From Antitrichia curtipendula (lineage: Eukaryota > Streptophyta > Bryopsida > Hypnales > Leucodontaceae): a stretch of 64,000 bases of DNA. Positions 34,089-45,582 of this stretch are shown here, piece by piece. The notes beneath the pieces are model-generated. The model saw nothing but the letters and a program-made list of their open reading frames with translations. It was not told the origin of the DNA and made no database searches. A program made the position numbers and the translations under genes. The stretch's first letter is position 1. Each line of letters starts with the position of its first letter. The stretch covers positions 18,042,001 through 18,106,000 of the forward strand of contig OX579635.1 of the NCBI GenBank assembly GCA_951230915.1. Direction: 5' to 3'.

Positions 34089-34755
34089 TTGCCAAAATCA
34101 CAAATCCATCTCCAGTTGACATTACAAAAAATTAGAACCTTCAAAAAGGCCGTTAAAAACAGAACTAAAATAAAAATTGTATCGCCCCAGCCCATGTTGG
34201 ACGCCCTAGCCCAACCCGGCCCAACTCGTCCCAACTGCTACAGTCCATGTGGCTTCCATGAAATCAACAGTTGTCGATCAATCGTTGTGCACCCACGCGC
34301 CACAAACCAATACAAGCAATGGACGTGGTCTGGGAAGCCTATGTGGCACTATTTCGACCACCTCAACCCGTTCAACCTGTGCAAGCCATTTAGCGTTAAG
34401 CCTGTCAAATACCCTGTGAACTCGCAGCCTCTCAGTGGGTCTAAATTTTTTGTAATGGTCATTCGAATTGACTGAATTAACATGAAAGAATTGAAAAAGT
34501 GAAAACTGATCCAACGTCGCACTTTATTATTTTTTGAATAAGGAAAGGAAAAAAAAAAGACCCATAGCATAGCATTGGTGTTAAAGTCACAGTATTTTGA
34601 AATATTGATGTACTGTGCTAATTTCTACCAAATAAAAATTTGGTAGTGATACTAATTTTCATAGTGATGCTAATTTTTCCCTCCTTCTAATAGGACAAAT
34701 TATTGTAATTATCTTCAATTGTTAGATTTGGAATTAGAAACCTTGCTTTCATGGT
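34089..34755 (+). other. Mixed-composition DNA with one 128-codon frame
   Basis: A plus frame at 34089-34475 is proline-, histidine- and tryptophan-containing (WTWSGKPMWHYFDHLNPF) and GC-richer than its neighbours. Two minus frames overlap it. Its start lies directly at the edge of the MITE and I recognise no family. It is possibly a gene fragment, more likely chance. Confidence 0.2.
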
Positions 34756-34960
34756 TTAACCCCTAAAAGACCAAGGAGCCCACCTTGGGCTTTCTGAAAA
34801 CTCAAGCAAGTTTTATTGATTTCATAATTTGAATTTTTTTGCATGAGTTTTTTAAGATGGATGCTACTCACCATAATCTATTTGTGAAGCTTTGTTTCGT
34901 GTCATTTAGATAAATATTGCAAAGTTATGAGTTTTTTAAATATCATGTTAAATTAGGTAG
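34756..34960 (+). mobile_element. Truncated TTAA element end
   Basis: TTAACCCCTAAAAGACCAAGG at 34756 is a typical family end. An A/B-like block follows (TGTGAAGCTTTGTTTCGTGT, GCAAAGTTATGAG). No right end is identified. Confidence 0.5.
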
Positions 34961-36933
34961 TAAAAATATATTCTTATAAATTATATTCATTCTTTTTTGG
35001 AATTATATTGATTGATATGTACCCAACAACATTTGCACCATTGAATTCCAAATAATGAGGTAAAATTTATGATGAGTTATAACGCAATGATCACAAAAAT
35101 TATAAGGCAAATTTGCCGAATTTTCAAAGAAACTATATCAATTACATATTTCATTTTAATTAGCTTAAAATCTAATAATATAACATATTTAAAACTTAAA
35201 AACATTCAAATTTAACAAATTATTAAATTTAATAATTAAAAATTAAGAAATTATGGATTTTAAACTTTTAGACTCAAATTTATACATTTGAAGATTTTAA
35301 AATTTCACATGGTACCAAATATTAAAAGGTTGTCATTTGATTGTAAGGTAGAATGACAACAAACAAAGCAAGTTTGTTTTAGAATTTTTCAATAGTCAAT
35401 AAAGTTTGATAGTTTAATCAAATATAACCAAATTTGTGTAAATTTAGTTGTTCCAAAAATAAGATTTTGATATTATAAACAAAAGTCATTTAAGGTCAAA
35501 ATGGAATGGTTATATTTTCCAAAGACTAAAAGTTTAGTACCAAATTTTTTGCAATTATTTTTGAAGCTAAACAACCAACTTTTAATTACAAATAATTTTG
35601 TCACTTTAGACATTCTTTTAAGTTATAAGGGCAAGCTTTTCTAAATATTCAAATTTAGGGACAAAATTACTATAAAATATTCTTAGTTTCCTTGGTTTAG
35701 GCATTTATGGTAGTATTTCCTTATCCCAATGACTACACTAGCGTGATTGTTGTAGTGACTACCACAACCTTGTTTGCAATTTTAGGTTTAACAGTTGTTA
35801 TTTTTGGGTTTGTATCCACATTCAATTCAAAGCATCTTCTCTTGTTAAAAAGGCCAAATTTTGGAATTTTAATATTTGTTACTGCAAAATTAGTATGTTT
35901 AATGAGAAATTCAATTTTTCTAACTCCCAAGGCATACTAAATAGAAGTTCATTGGGCTACAACAAGGGCACACTTTCGGATACATACTTGGATTACGTTC
36001 ATTCTACCTTAGTATGAAAAGTAGCTTAGCCCTAGTCTTGTAACTTGCACCAATCCTTTCCAACATACAAAACATACAGAAATTAGTTATTGTTTTATAA
36101 CCTTTGAAGTTCAAGATAAAACCTTATGTCTCTTGCAACACCCATCCCCAACTACTCATTTTTTAAATTCTTAGACAACAATCTTTTGTTTTGTATTTAA
36201 ACTAAATATGATAAATAAATAAATAAACCAAAAAGTTGGAATATCAAAAAGTATAGAGAAGTGCATGGCAAAAAATATTAACTTTATTAGCAAAAAAAAT
36301 TTAGAAGCTAACATTTTAGGAAGATTTCTTCTTGAATTATTTTTCATTTCAAAAAATAATTGTCGCCAAATGGTAATCAATAGTCATTAAAAAAACAAAT
36401 GAATTGTTAAAATACATATATGTAGTTGAACAAAAAATTCTATCCTAAATTGTCTACTTAAAAAGAAAATAGAAAATAACACACATATTGACAACTCAAT
36501 CCTAATGGATTTTCATGATAAATTTGTAAATTACCTAAAGATGGAATATTGTAATCTTGTTATTTGAGTTACCAATGGTTGTCAGCAATAGTGAATATGA
36601 AGCATCCTTTGAACAAACTTGCATTGTATTGTTCATTACCAAAACTACTCCAACATACTAAAATTGTCTTTTTTAAATTGTGCATGCAAAAGCTTAGAGG
36701 TTTTATATCTTTAGCCTAATTGTAGTAGTTGCCATACAAATACATAACTTCATATATTACATGACTTCATGTTGTAGTTGAGGTACTATATTTGAATGGA
36801 CAAGCTTCAAACAAGGTCTTATATTTTTTCGAATCTAAGTTGATATTAAAACACCTCAATTTATAATTAAAACTATAATTGATTAACGTAAAATGCAATC
36901 AATTTATGCTACTATTGCAAAACAATTTTGACA
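34961..36933. other. Gene-free AT-rich stretch
   Basis: Very AT-rich with short frames only (for example 35707-35940, hydrophobic, with an overlapping minus frame). No element boundary or gene can be supported. Confidence 0.45.
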
Positions 36934-37876
36934 TTAACCCCTAAAGGTTTTTGACTATGTTTTCACCAAAACCGCTCTAGAACTGCCATTTCTAATACTA
37001 GTGCCAAATTTTAGAAAATAAAAATTTTTGGACACTTGTAGCCGTAGGATCTTGTAGTAAACTTGTTTAAGAAGATGTGGAAAAAATTTCAGAATTTTCC
37101 ACCAAGTGGATTGCAAGATAATAGCGTTTGAATTGACAAAAATCCTTTTTTTGTCCCTGCGAAAAAACGGGCAGCTGCCCTTCACAAGGTCACATTTGTA
37201 TGAAAAAATGTCCAAAATGATGGTTACTCTTTGGATTTATTCTTCAAGGCAAGTTGGCTACATGCTTGAAAAATTTCAGATCATTTGGAATTGTACAACA
37301 TATAGGAAAAAAATAGTAAGTAGGAAGAGGTAGAGAATGATTCAAAGCACTAAATTGTCAAGAATTTATTTATGAAATTGAAAAATGCCAATCCCAACGA
37401 TTGTAATGTTATAATAAACAATCTACACCCAATGTTTTTATTTTTTTTCAAAAATATTGAAAATCAAGTTAAATAAAAGACTTCAAAGTTTATTTTAGAG
37501 TAGAGATTCCATAACTACCCTCAAACTAAGAATCCTCATAATTTTTGACTCATTGATTGGAATGGAATGATTCAAAGCCTCCCACGTGCATATAAATCTA
37601 AAGAACCAATTTCAAATTTTAGTTTTTCTTAAAAGTGATTTTTAAAGAAGTTTTTTTTTCTGCCCCGGCTGCCCGCCGAACAATGAAAATGACATATCAT
37701 GCAATAACTTTTTAACCATGTAGTCAAAAGTTACGAAAATTGTTGGACCTTAAAGCTACTCCTCGGGCACATCTTATGTGAAAATTTCAAAGAAAAAAAA
37801 GAAAAATTCCGGTCATAGTGAGCTGCCCAAAATCGCTATGTTGTCAAAAAACGGTGTTTGGTCCTTTAGGGGTTAA
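36934..37876 (+). mobile_element. TTAA element family E, copy E1 (complete)
   Basis: 943 bp, TTAA at 36934-36937 and 37873-37876, ends CCCCTAAAGGTTTTTGACTA and TTTGGTCCTTTAGGGG. It is collinear with 59716-60655 and, reversed, 61668-62620 and 40339-41257. It shares the subterminal AACTGCCATTTCTA block with family A, which indicates common ancestry. It includes the GGCTGCCCGCC block near 37668. Non-coding. Confidence 0.92.
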
Positions 37877-39020
37877 ATGACCTTACAAAGAACCTCACCA
37901 CATATTTGATCAATTTCCATGTTGGTATACAATATTGTGTTTTCTGTTTAGGATTTGCAACTAAAACTTGAAATATCACATTGTTTATTGTGCACATCCA
38001 TATCCAATTGAACTAAATCCATTAGGATAATAATTTGAAGGAAGCATTTTTTCTAAATTGTACTCAAAGATTGACTCTATTTTATTTTTATAAACCTTGA
38101 AATGAAGTTAAAGATCAAATTTGTTTTCTTAGATGTTAAACATTATTCCAATCAAGTAAAAACTACTTTATTAACACTTGAATTAGGTATTTTATTTGCT
38201 TGGTATTTATTCATTTGATTAGTCTATGTGTTTTTTGAAAAGGTTCCATCCAAGCACAATATGACATATGGAAAAAAATTCAAAAGATGGAAAAATGTTG
38301 TATTTTAATAGCAATTATGTTCTCTTACCTAGTGCATACTTGATGCTAAGGATACACTAAAAATTACATTGTTATGAAAAGGACTTGTAACTTTCAAAAC
38401 ATTCATAGCTCAATTATTTTATGCCAAATCACTTTCGTCAGCTTTAATTAATTATTCTTCAAAGAACGTCAACCCTAACTACCAAATATAATATTTGGCT
38501 AAAATGAACGTCAAAATAATAAACTTCTACAAGCAAACTTTTAAATTATGTCAATACAAAAAATACAATATAAATTATATATACTATACATGTTCATAGT
38601 GTAACTTTTGTAGGAACAATCTTTTTGCAAAGAATTTTATAATTTTAGTTGACTTCAATGTTTGACACTTTGACTAGCACTTTAATTATTGTTGTTGTAT
38701 AAGTGCTTTTAGTACAAATATGAAGATCCTAAATTTTTTGCCATTGTCTTTTCAATCTTAGTATAGGGCATCAAACAAATCAATATTGGATTTGTGCAAT
38801 GGTAGAATCTATGATAAGAGACTACTCAAAAGTATCTCTACCTAATAAAAATTGCATAACATTTGTATACTTCTTTTTACATAATCTACATAATGAGTAT
38901 ATTTTTAATCTTCATATAGCAATTATATTTCTATAACCACACCTCATAATAAAATTCTATTGAGATTAAAAAAACTAATTTTCTAAGAATGATAGTTTGG
39001 AAGATGCTACACTATTGATT
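37877..39020. other. Gene-free AT-rich stretch
   Basis: No gene, hairpin or recognised element. Confidence 0.45.
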
Positions 39021-39604
39021 TTAACCCCTAAAGCCCCGCTTGTCACCTCAAGGGATAATTTGGGTCCGGGTAGGTTCCTATTGTCTCAATTTGAAGTGAA
39101 TTCTTTTGAGATTTTTTGAGGTGGTGTAGCTTTGCAAGAGCTTTGTGGATATATAATTCTTGTTTCAATCGGATGCCGGATGAAAAAGTTATGGCACAAT
39201 GAGCAAGAAATAAAGATTCTCGGGCAGCCCAAAAAAAATTACAAAAAGTCAAAAAAAAATTTGAATTTCTTTCCTAAAAGATTATGTTTTTACCTATTCG
39301 TGAAGCTTTGATTCATTCTATTTGGACTAGGGATGAGAAAGTTATGGACAATCTTAGTTTTTCGGACAACTTAAGCATCTTCTTGAAAAAAAAAATTTGT
39401 TCAACATTGAATGCTAATATCTTCCAATTCGCACGGTCAAATTTGATGAAATTTTTACTAGATGATCTCAGACAAGTTAAGTACAAGATCCTACAGTTGA
39501 ATTCCCAAAAAAACAAAAAATTTGGTTTCCTTAAGTGAATACAGCAGAAGTGGTAGTTTTGAGTGGTTTTTGGCAGAAAACACCCTCGGGGCTTTAGGGG
39601 TTAA
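39021..39604 (+). mobile_element. TTAA element family B, copy B2 (complete, empty site for C2)
   Basis: 584 bp, TTAA at 39021-39024 and 39601-39604, ends CCCCTAAAGCCCCGC and CCTCGGGGCTTTAGGGG. It preserves the internal TTAA at 39531-39534 in the context GGTTTCC-TTAA-GTGAATAC, which in B1 is occupied by C2. The small frame 39284-39538 is not intact in B1. Confidence 0.93.
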
Positions 39605-40338
39605 TACATCATTTTTTATTGGGTTTTGTTACTTTTTTACTTTCATTTCATTATTTCTATAATATATAGATACCATTCTATTTGATATAAAAAATACATT
39701 CAAATGACTTTTGGATTCCAACATCACACTATTACTTTTATCACATGTTTTATTTTCATTAAAATTTTGAAATTTTGAAACATTGCACATTGTTGCTTAA
39801 TTTTTTTTTATGGATTGAAACAACAAGCAACTCCGCTATAAGAGTCTTTGCTGGTTTTGGATTAAAGGACCTAAAACTTTACATCAACAAATGTTGTAGT
39901 GAAGAAGTTTAAATCTCTACTTTGCATGAAAATCAAGCCAATGTCATAGGACAAAGCTTCTCGATCATGTTATAGTTGTTATCCATGTTGATTTGCTTCA
40001 TTTTTTTGAACAAGGTCCTACTCAAATTTTCTCACATGTAGCTTTTCTCATTGCAGAACCTCCTCTACTTCATACCATAGCTACAAAATTGAAAGTCATG
40101 TAATCTTTAAAGGATGTTGAGCCCAAGAAGTGGCTAATGGATGATTTCATTGTTCATTATAGAAACAAAGAATTCACCTATAGGTCCAACATTCCAAATA
40201 TTTTGGTGACTACCTTGGTCATGTGGGGGCATGTCATTTAAAGTTGAAAAGTAGAACAACCTAATGTCATCCATCACCCAATTCTAACATCTAATGATCT
40301 CTTCCACTTGTGTCATTCAAACACTAATTATCACAATA
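39605..40338. other. Intergenic DNA with a dispersed repeat block
   Basis: The segment 40105-40245 (GATGTTGAGCCCAAGAAGTGG, then ATATTTTGGTGACTACCTTG) matches 7725-7850. This is a dispersed repeat related to family S. Otherwise AT-rich with no gene. Confidence 0.5.
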
Positions 40339-41257
40339 TTGACTCCTAAAGGACCAATATGCATTTTTTGGCCATATAGAAATTTTAGGCAGGTACTTGT
40401 GACTAGAGATTCCATATTTTTGGCTGAAATTTTAATAGAAGATGGGGACAAGGAATATCTTTTATATGCATTAAATTTCATGACATTTGGAAATGTGAGT
40501 CAAGAGTTATGGCCTAATATGTTACTTTTTTTTCTTGGACGGGTAGTCCAGGCAGATAAAAAAAATTATTTTTTTCAAAAACAGAACATTGAAATTATTT
40601 TTCTAGAGTTACATATATGCCGGAAGCTTTTAATCATTCTATTTTGACCGATGAGTCAGGAGTTATGAGGAGTTTTAGTTTGCGGGTAGTCATGGATTCT
40701 CTACTTTAAAATAAACTTTGAAGTCTTTTATCTTACTCAATTCTCAATATTTTTTGAAAAAAATAAAATCATAGGATGTAGATTGTTGATTACAACATTG
40801 CAACCATTGGGATTGACATTTTTCAATTCCATAAATAAATTCTTAACAATTTTGTATTTTGAATCATTCTCTACTTCTTTCTATTTACTATTTTTTTCTA
40901 TATATTGTACAATTCCAAATGATGTGAAATTTATTAAGCATATAGCCAACTTGTCTAGAAAAAAGTATTCAAAGAAGAACTACCATTTGGGACATTTTTT
41001 CATAGAAAAGTAATCTTGTAAAGTGCAGCTGCCTTGTTTTTAGCAGGACAAAAAAAAATGATTTTGAGTGAATTCTATCTTGCAATCCACGCAATGGAAA
41101 TATCTGAAATTTTTACCACATGTTCACAAGTCAACATATTACAAGATCTTATAGTTACATGTGTAAAAAAAAAATTCAAATTTTTTGGTAGTGTACTAGA
41201 AATGACAATTTTGGAGCATTTTTGGTAAAAACATAGTCAAGGAACTTAAGGAGTTAA
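40339..41257 (-). mobile_element. TTAA element family E, copy E4
   Basis: About 919 bp in reverse orientation. The right end has TTAA at 41254-41257 preceded by CATAGTCAAGGAACTTAAGG. The left end is TTGACTCCTAAAGGACC with its TTAA mutated to TTGA. The interior is collinear with E3 (61668-62620). Frames at 40294-41228 inside it are not conserved as protein. Confidence 0.82.
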
Positions 41258-41579
41258 GCAACAACCCTTTACCATTATGATAACGCACTTGGAAAGAGGA
41301 CACATAAGTGTATAGCATAGGTCTACCTACACTTTACCAATTTTGTCCCAAGTACAAACTTTGAGAAATCACAAAGAATCCATTTCTTCTCAGAATGCCT
41401 TTATTCTACTTGCAAATGGCTTCTCTCCACTTTTTTTCAATCTCTAAAAAAAAATATGCGAGTTGACAAAATAGCTTCTCCAAGATCCGTGGATGGCAAA
41501 TCTGGGTGGTAATAGGGTTGATCTCCCTTCCACATGTCTTGAACAAATGACCTTTTGACTCTCATAGCGGTCCCAATAG
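41258..41579. other. Intergenic spacer
   Basis: Nothing recognised. Confidence 0.4.
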
Positions 41580-42260
41580 CTTTAAGTTCACGGACCTAAC
41601 AGTTCTCCTATTCGTCCACGTGGCGCAGTGGCTGCCCTCCAGTAATTACTAAGCCTTGAAAACAGAATACCAAAATTCCCCCAAACTACTGTACAGTAAG
41701 TTAACGTAAATTAAGTGGCCTGCGTGCATTGGGAAACTGAATCCAACGCTTTAAATTTTTAAATTTTTATTTTCATTTTAAGAAAAAGTTTGTCTCCGTG
41801 CCGGACGGAGACTGGATTGGTAAAAATCAGGAAAGTCAACTTCCGCATACCCCGCATCCAGGCCAGGCCACCACTCAGATTCATATTCGCCACAGGTACA
41901 TGTATCCCCAAATACATGAACAGCAGCATTTTTGAAAGAAAAGAAAAAAAGAAAAAGAAAAAGAAATGGAAGGAGCGGGGCGGAGCGGAGGAACTGAAGG
42001 CGGAATGTTCGAGGATGAATTCTGTCGCTCCTGCTGGATGGGCGGATCCAACTTGGTGGGCCTGAGTGGCGGGCGCTTTCGGCAATAATATGCCAAATGA
42101 ACAGACAGGGGATGAGAAATGGCATAATCAACGGAATCTGTCCAGTCTCACATTGAAAGGTAATTCCACACTGACGGACCACTTGCCTTGGACTGACGGA
42201 CTGACTGACTGCCGGGCAAGGATTAAAAAAGGTAAAGACTCTTTAGTGCACAACTGACGA
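41580..42260. other. GC-richer low-copy island
   Basis: Overlapping frames occur on both strands (41790-42065 plus, 42182-41778 minus), partly created by an AAAGAAAAAG-type purine run at 41936-41966 that encodes lysine or phenylalanine repeats. There is no domain. It is possibly a gene fragment or regulatory island. Confidence 0.3.
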
Positions 42261-42369
42261 CCTTTACTTAAGGTAATCAATGCTCATGTGCTCATTTGTC
42301 CACAGGAAAAGAAAAGAAAAAAGAAAAGAGGGGTGATGTGGGGTTTGGGCACTTGAACCCTGAAATATC

Positions 42370-43022
42370 TTATCTCCTAAATGCCCAAAACTTTTTTTGA
42401 GCTTCTAGGAATTTGCTCTAAATTGAACAAACAACAAAACATTTGATAAGCTGAAGTAATTTAAAAAAAATTGTAACCATATGAATTCAAACTAGACATG
42501 TTAGAGATCACATAGGAAAAGAAAATACATCAATATCATTTATGAATTGAAAGATTATAATGTTTGATCATAAGGATGTTAAATTTGTGAAAGTGATTTG
42601 AAATCTTTCGATCCTCTTTTGACATGTCAAATCTAAAAAATTTGGTCCCTAATAAAATATGAGGATAAAGGGACCAATATGCACAACCAATTAGTTTATG
42701 GCGTCTCAAAGTCTACTCTACAATTTTTTTTAAATGAATTTCTAATGTGATTTCTTCTTCAAGATCTAGTGTACTAGAGGCTCATTTCCGAGAACCTCAA
42801 TACTACAGAAAGTGAAGATTGCAATGAACACCTTTGCACAAAATCTTCAATAGAAAAATCATAATGAATCATTTTTTAAATTGGATTTTTGATGATGAAA
42901 CTAGACTTCAACAAGATTTTTTTAGAAATACAAACTACTAAATATAGCAATTGATTTGCTTTTGTTTAACTTCAAAGTATTGTTGACACCAAAATTTGGT
43001 GCCTTGGGCATTTAGAGGTTAT
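42370..43022 (-). mobile_element. TTAA-type element family C, copy C3 (flanked by TTAT)
   Basis: Reverse copy of family C, about 653 bp, with ends CTCCTAAATGCCC and GGGCATTTAGAGG. Both flanks read TTAT (42370-42373 and 43019-43022) rather than TTAA. The right one overlaps the last TT of the GAGGTT end, so it may be chance decay or a variant target. The interior matches C1 and C2. Confidence 0.8.
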
Positions 43023-43821
43023 TGTAGGACATTGAAGAGTCATGGAGAATTGACCCATGTGCTGCCCCGTGTTTTATCCTTGCAAAAAATACTAGAAATT
43101 TTATTTTCCGCATATGATCAAATTTTCAAATTTTGAATTCATACTTTCAATTAGAGTGCCCAATTTAGCTTGGAGACATGAAGAAATACAAAATTTATGC
43201 GGCACAAAATAGGGGGCAATTTTTACATTTATCCTTTGATGGGGCAATACATGGGTCAATCTTCCCTTATCAACGTTGAAGTGGTCATTCAAAGTTTGTG
43301 TTTTTACCCCCGAGAAAACATTTAATTTTTTAATTTTTCGCTTGTTAAAAAATTTAGAAATTTAGAATTCAAATTTGGAATCAGAGGCCTGAATTAGATA
43401 TGAAAGGTGAAGAATGCATACATAAGAGTTGAAGAATGCAGGACACTAAGCAACCACAAAATAGAAGTAATTTTCTACATTTATCCTTGGTTGGGGGAAG
43501 GTAGACACTTAACAGGGACTTTGGATGACGATTGTGTTGTCCTACTAAAGTATTTGCATTTAAAAAAAAATAGAAACTGCTACAAAACAATACAATTATG
43601 TTGAAAACAAGTTGGAGGGAACAAATTTGTAATCTTTTTTACAAATTCTGATAATAGGATCATGTACTAAATTCTAGAATAACATAGTCCTATCATCAAG
43701 GTAGTTGACTAAAGAATAAGAAACTTTACAATGAATAGGTGCATTATTTGTTCCTACAATTTCTTTGAAAATCATTCTTAAGACAATTTCAATCCTCAAC
43801 ATCCTTAGTAATTTTACGGTT
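43023..43821. other. Gene-free stretch
   Basis: AT-rich. The segments 43030-43280 and 43290-43520 are diverged repeats of each other (both carry AATTTAGAATTC-type and ATGAAGAA blocks, and a TTTATCCTT block). No gene. Confidence 0.4.
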
Positions 43822-44109
43822 GCTAGTATGTGAGCCTCGGATCTTGAGCCCATGAGCTTAGGAGCCTAGACTCCTATGTTATAGGTACATGTATTATAGG
43901 TACTTTCTATAGTTATAGAATATTTATATTATGGTTGCCTATATTATAGGTGTATGTGTTCTAGATACCTATGATATAAGTACCTTCTTTGATTATAGAA
44001 TACTTATATTATAAGTATGTATATTATAGATACCTTCAATAGTTGTTGAGTACCTACTTACACTTAGGATCAAGGCTCATAGGCTAGCCTTTCTAGACTC
44101 ACATGCTAA
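43822..44109. mobile_element. MITE family P, copy P1, with internal TATAGGTA repeats
   Basis: The left end GCTAGTATGTGAGCCT is mirrored by the right end CTAGACTCACATGCTA. The interior is a set of imperfect repeats around TTATAGGTAC, TTATAGATACC and TACTTATATTATA. A related copy lies at 54692-55053. Non-coding. Confidence 0.55.
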
Positions 44110-44329
44110 CGTCGTTGTTAGTAAAATAGCTTGTGTGTCTACTTCTTTACCAATTTGCAAGGCCACCTTCTTACAAACCTCAAATATCACATTTGTTCAA
44201 ACTAGATCAACAAATGTTTCACAATCAACAAATGTTTCACAATCCTTCTCGGAAAAAAAGTTTAAAACTTCTCAACTTTGTAAAAAAATCATTAATTTTG
44301 CACCTTGAAAAATTAGAAAATTAGGAAAT

Positions 44330-44570
44330 TGAGTTGAGAATTAGGGGAGAGAAATTAATTTAGAAATATTTTCATTATTTAAATAACCATTATGAAAGCA
44401 ACATACAAGATAATAAATAATTAAATCGAATATAAATCTAATACAATTAAAACATGACAATTTCAATGGTGAGATTGTGAGAGTATTGTAGCAAATAACT
44501 CTAACTGTACACCTTGAGTTTTGGAAATTGTTAAAATCTAGTTTTAAAATGCACCTCGCAATGCTTTTGT
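44330..44570 (+). mobile_element. Decayed family A-like fragment
   Basis: TTGAGTTGAGAATTAGG and CAATGGTGAGATTGTGAGAG correspond to the middle blocks of family A (compare 51914-52090). The outer parts are missing and the AT microsatellite follows. Confidence 0.45.
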
Positions 44571-44579
44571 GTATGTATA

Positions 44580-44581
44580 TG

Positions 44582-44664
<83 letters not shown>
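44580..44664. repeat. (AT)n microsatellite, about 80 bases
   Basis: An uninterrupted alternating TA tract, capable of cruciform extrusion and prone to length variation. It separates a decayed A-like fragment from E5. Confidence 0.98.
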
Positions 44665-44666
<2 letters not shown>

Positions 44667-44923
44667 GTGGAGTCTTTAGATTCCATCTCTTCCCATAAAT
44701 TGGAATTCCTCATAACTTTCATCTCATTAATCAAAATGGAATGATTTAAAGTTTTTTCACGTGTAAATAAATCTTTAGAACCAATTTCAAATTTTTTTTC
44801 TTCTTAAAATGATTTTTAAAGAAGTTTTTTCAGTTGCCGAGGCTGCCCACCAAGTAACAATAACTACATATTATGCAATAACTTTTTAACCATGTAGTCA
44901 AAAGTTAAGAAAACTATTGGGCC
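44665..44923 (+). mobile_element. TTAA element family E, fragment E5, interrupted by F2
   Basis: It matches the E2 stretch from about 60290 to 60534 (CATCTCATTAATCAAAATGG, then AACCATGTAGTCAAAAGTTA and ATTGGGCC). It then stops exactly at TTAA 44924-44927, where family F begins. In E2 the same TTAA at 60535-60538 is followed by AGCTACTCCTTGGG. The far side of E5 would lie beyond F2, in or after the assembly gap, and is not visible. Confidence 0.8.
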
Positions 44924-45382
44924 TTAACCCCTAAAAGCCCAAGGGGTTTGGACAAAACACAAATGTGTTATAAAATATAAGTTCTACAACTTTTTTGAAG
45001 TTTGCATTAAAATAGATAATGTGAAGCACAAAAAGAAGAAAATATCCGTATGGTCAAAATTATAAAATTATTCTTAGATTCTCTTCAAATGAATTTTGAA
45101 GATATAACTTCAAAAATTCACCAAAAATACAATTTCTATCTTTAGCAATTGAATCTTTTTTTGATTGGTCAAAATTGTGGTTTCTATTGATTTGTGAAAA
45201 AATGCATAAGATCCAGTAATGAAAACACCAACACTTTCCCCAAATAGTAAGTTTTTCAACACTAGGCAATACTAGACTCTTTGTGCTATTTTTCTTATAG
45301 TTTTTGTTTGACCGTAGCGATCTTAGTTTTGAATATAAATATTAAAAGACAATACAATCTTTTAAAAAAAAAAAAAAAAATT
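44924..45382 (+). mobile_element. TTAA element family F, copy F2 (runs into gap)
   Basis: It starts TTAACCCCTAAAAGCCCAAG inside E5 and continues collinear with the reverse complement of F1. Unlike F1 it lacks the palindrome, reading straight through CTTCAAATGAATTTTGAAG near 45083-45101. It reaches an A-run and then the N gap, so the far end is unknown. Confidence 0.82.
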
Positions 45383-45582
45383 NNNNNNNNNNNNNNNNNN
45401 NNNNNNNNNNNNNNNNNNNNNNNNNNNNNNNNNNNNNNNNNNNNNNNNNNNNNNNNNNNNNNNNNNNNNNNNNNNNNNNNNNNNNNNNNNNNNNNNNNNN
45501 NNNNNNNNNNNNNNNNNNNNNNNNNNNNNNNNNNNNNNNNNNNNNNNNNNNNNNNNNNNNNNNNNNNNNNNNNNNNNNNNNN
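45383..45582. other. Assembly gap, 200 N
   Basis: Exactly 200 unknown bases, a typical placeholder length, between an A-run and a T/C-rich segment. Frames spanning it are meaningless. Confidence 0.99.

Noticed and set aside
40294..41228. Series of plus-strand frames
   Set aside because: They lie in E4, and the matching positions of E1, E2 and E3 do not keep the frames.
44531..44734. 67-codon frame with a Tyr-Ile run
   Set aside because: Produced by the AT microsatellite at 44580-44664.
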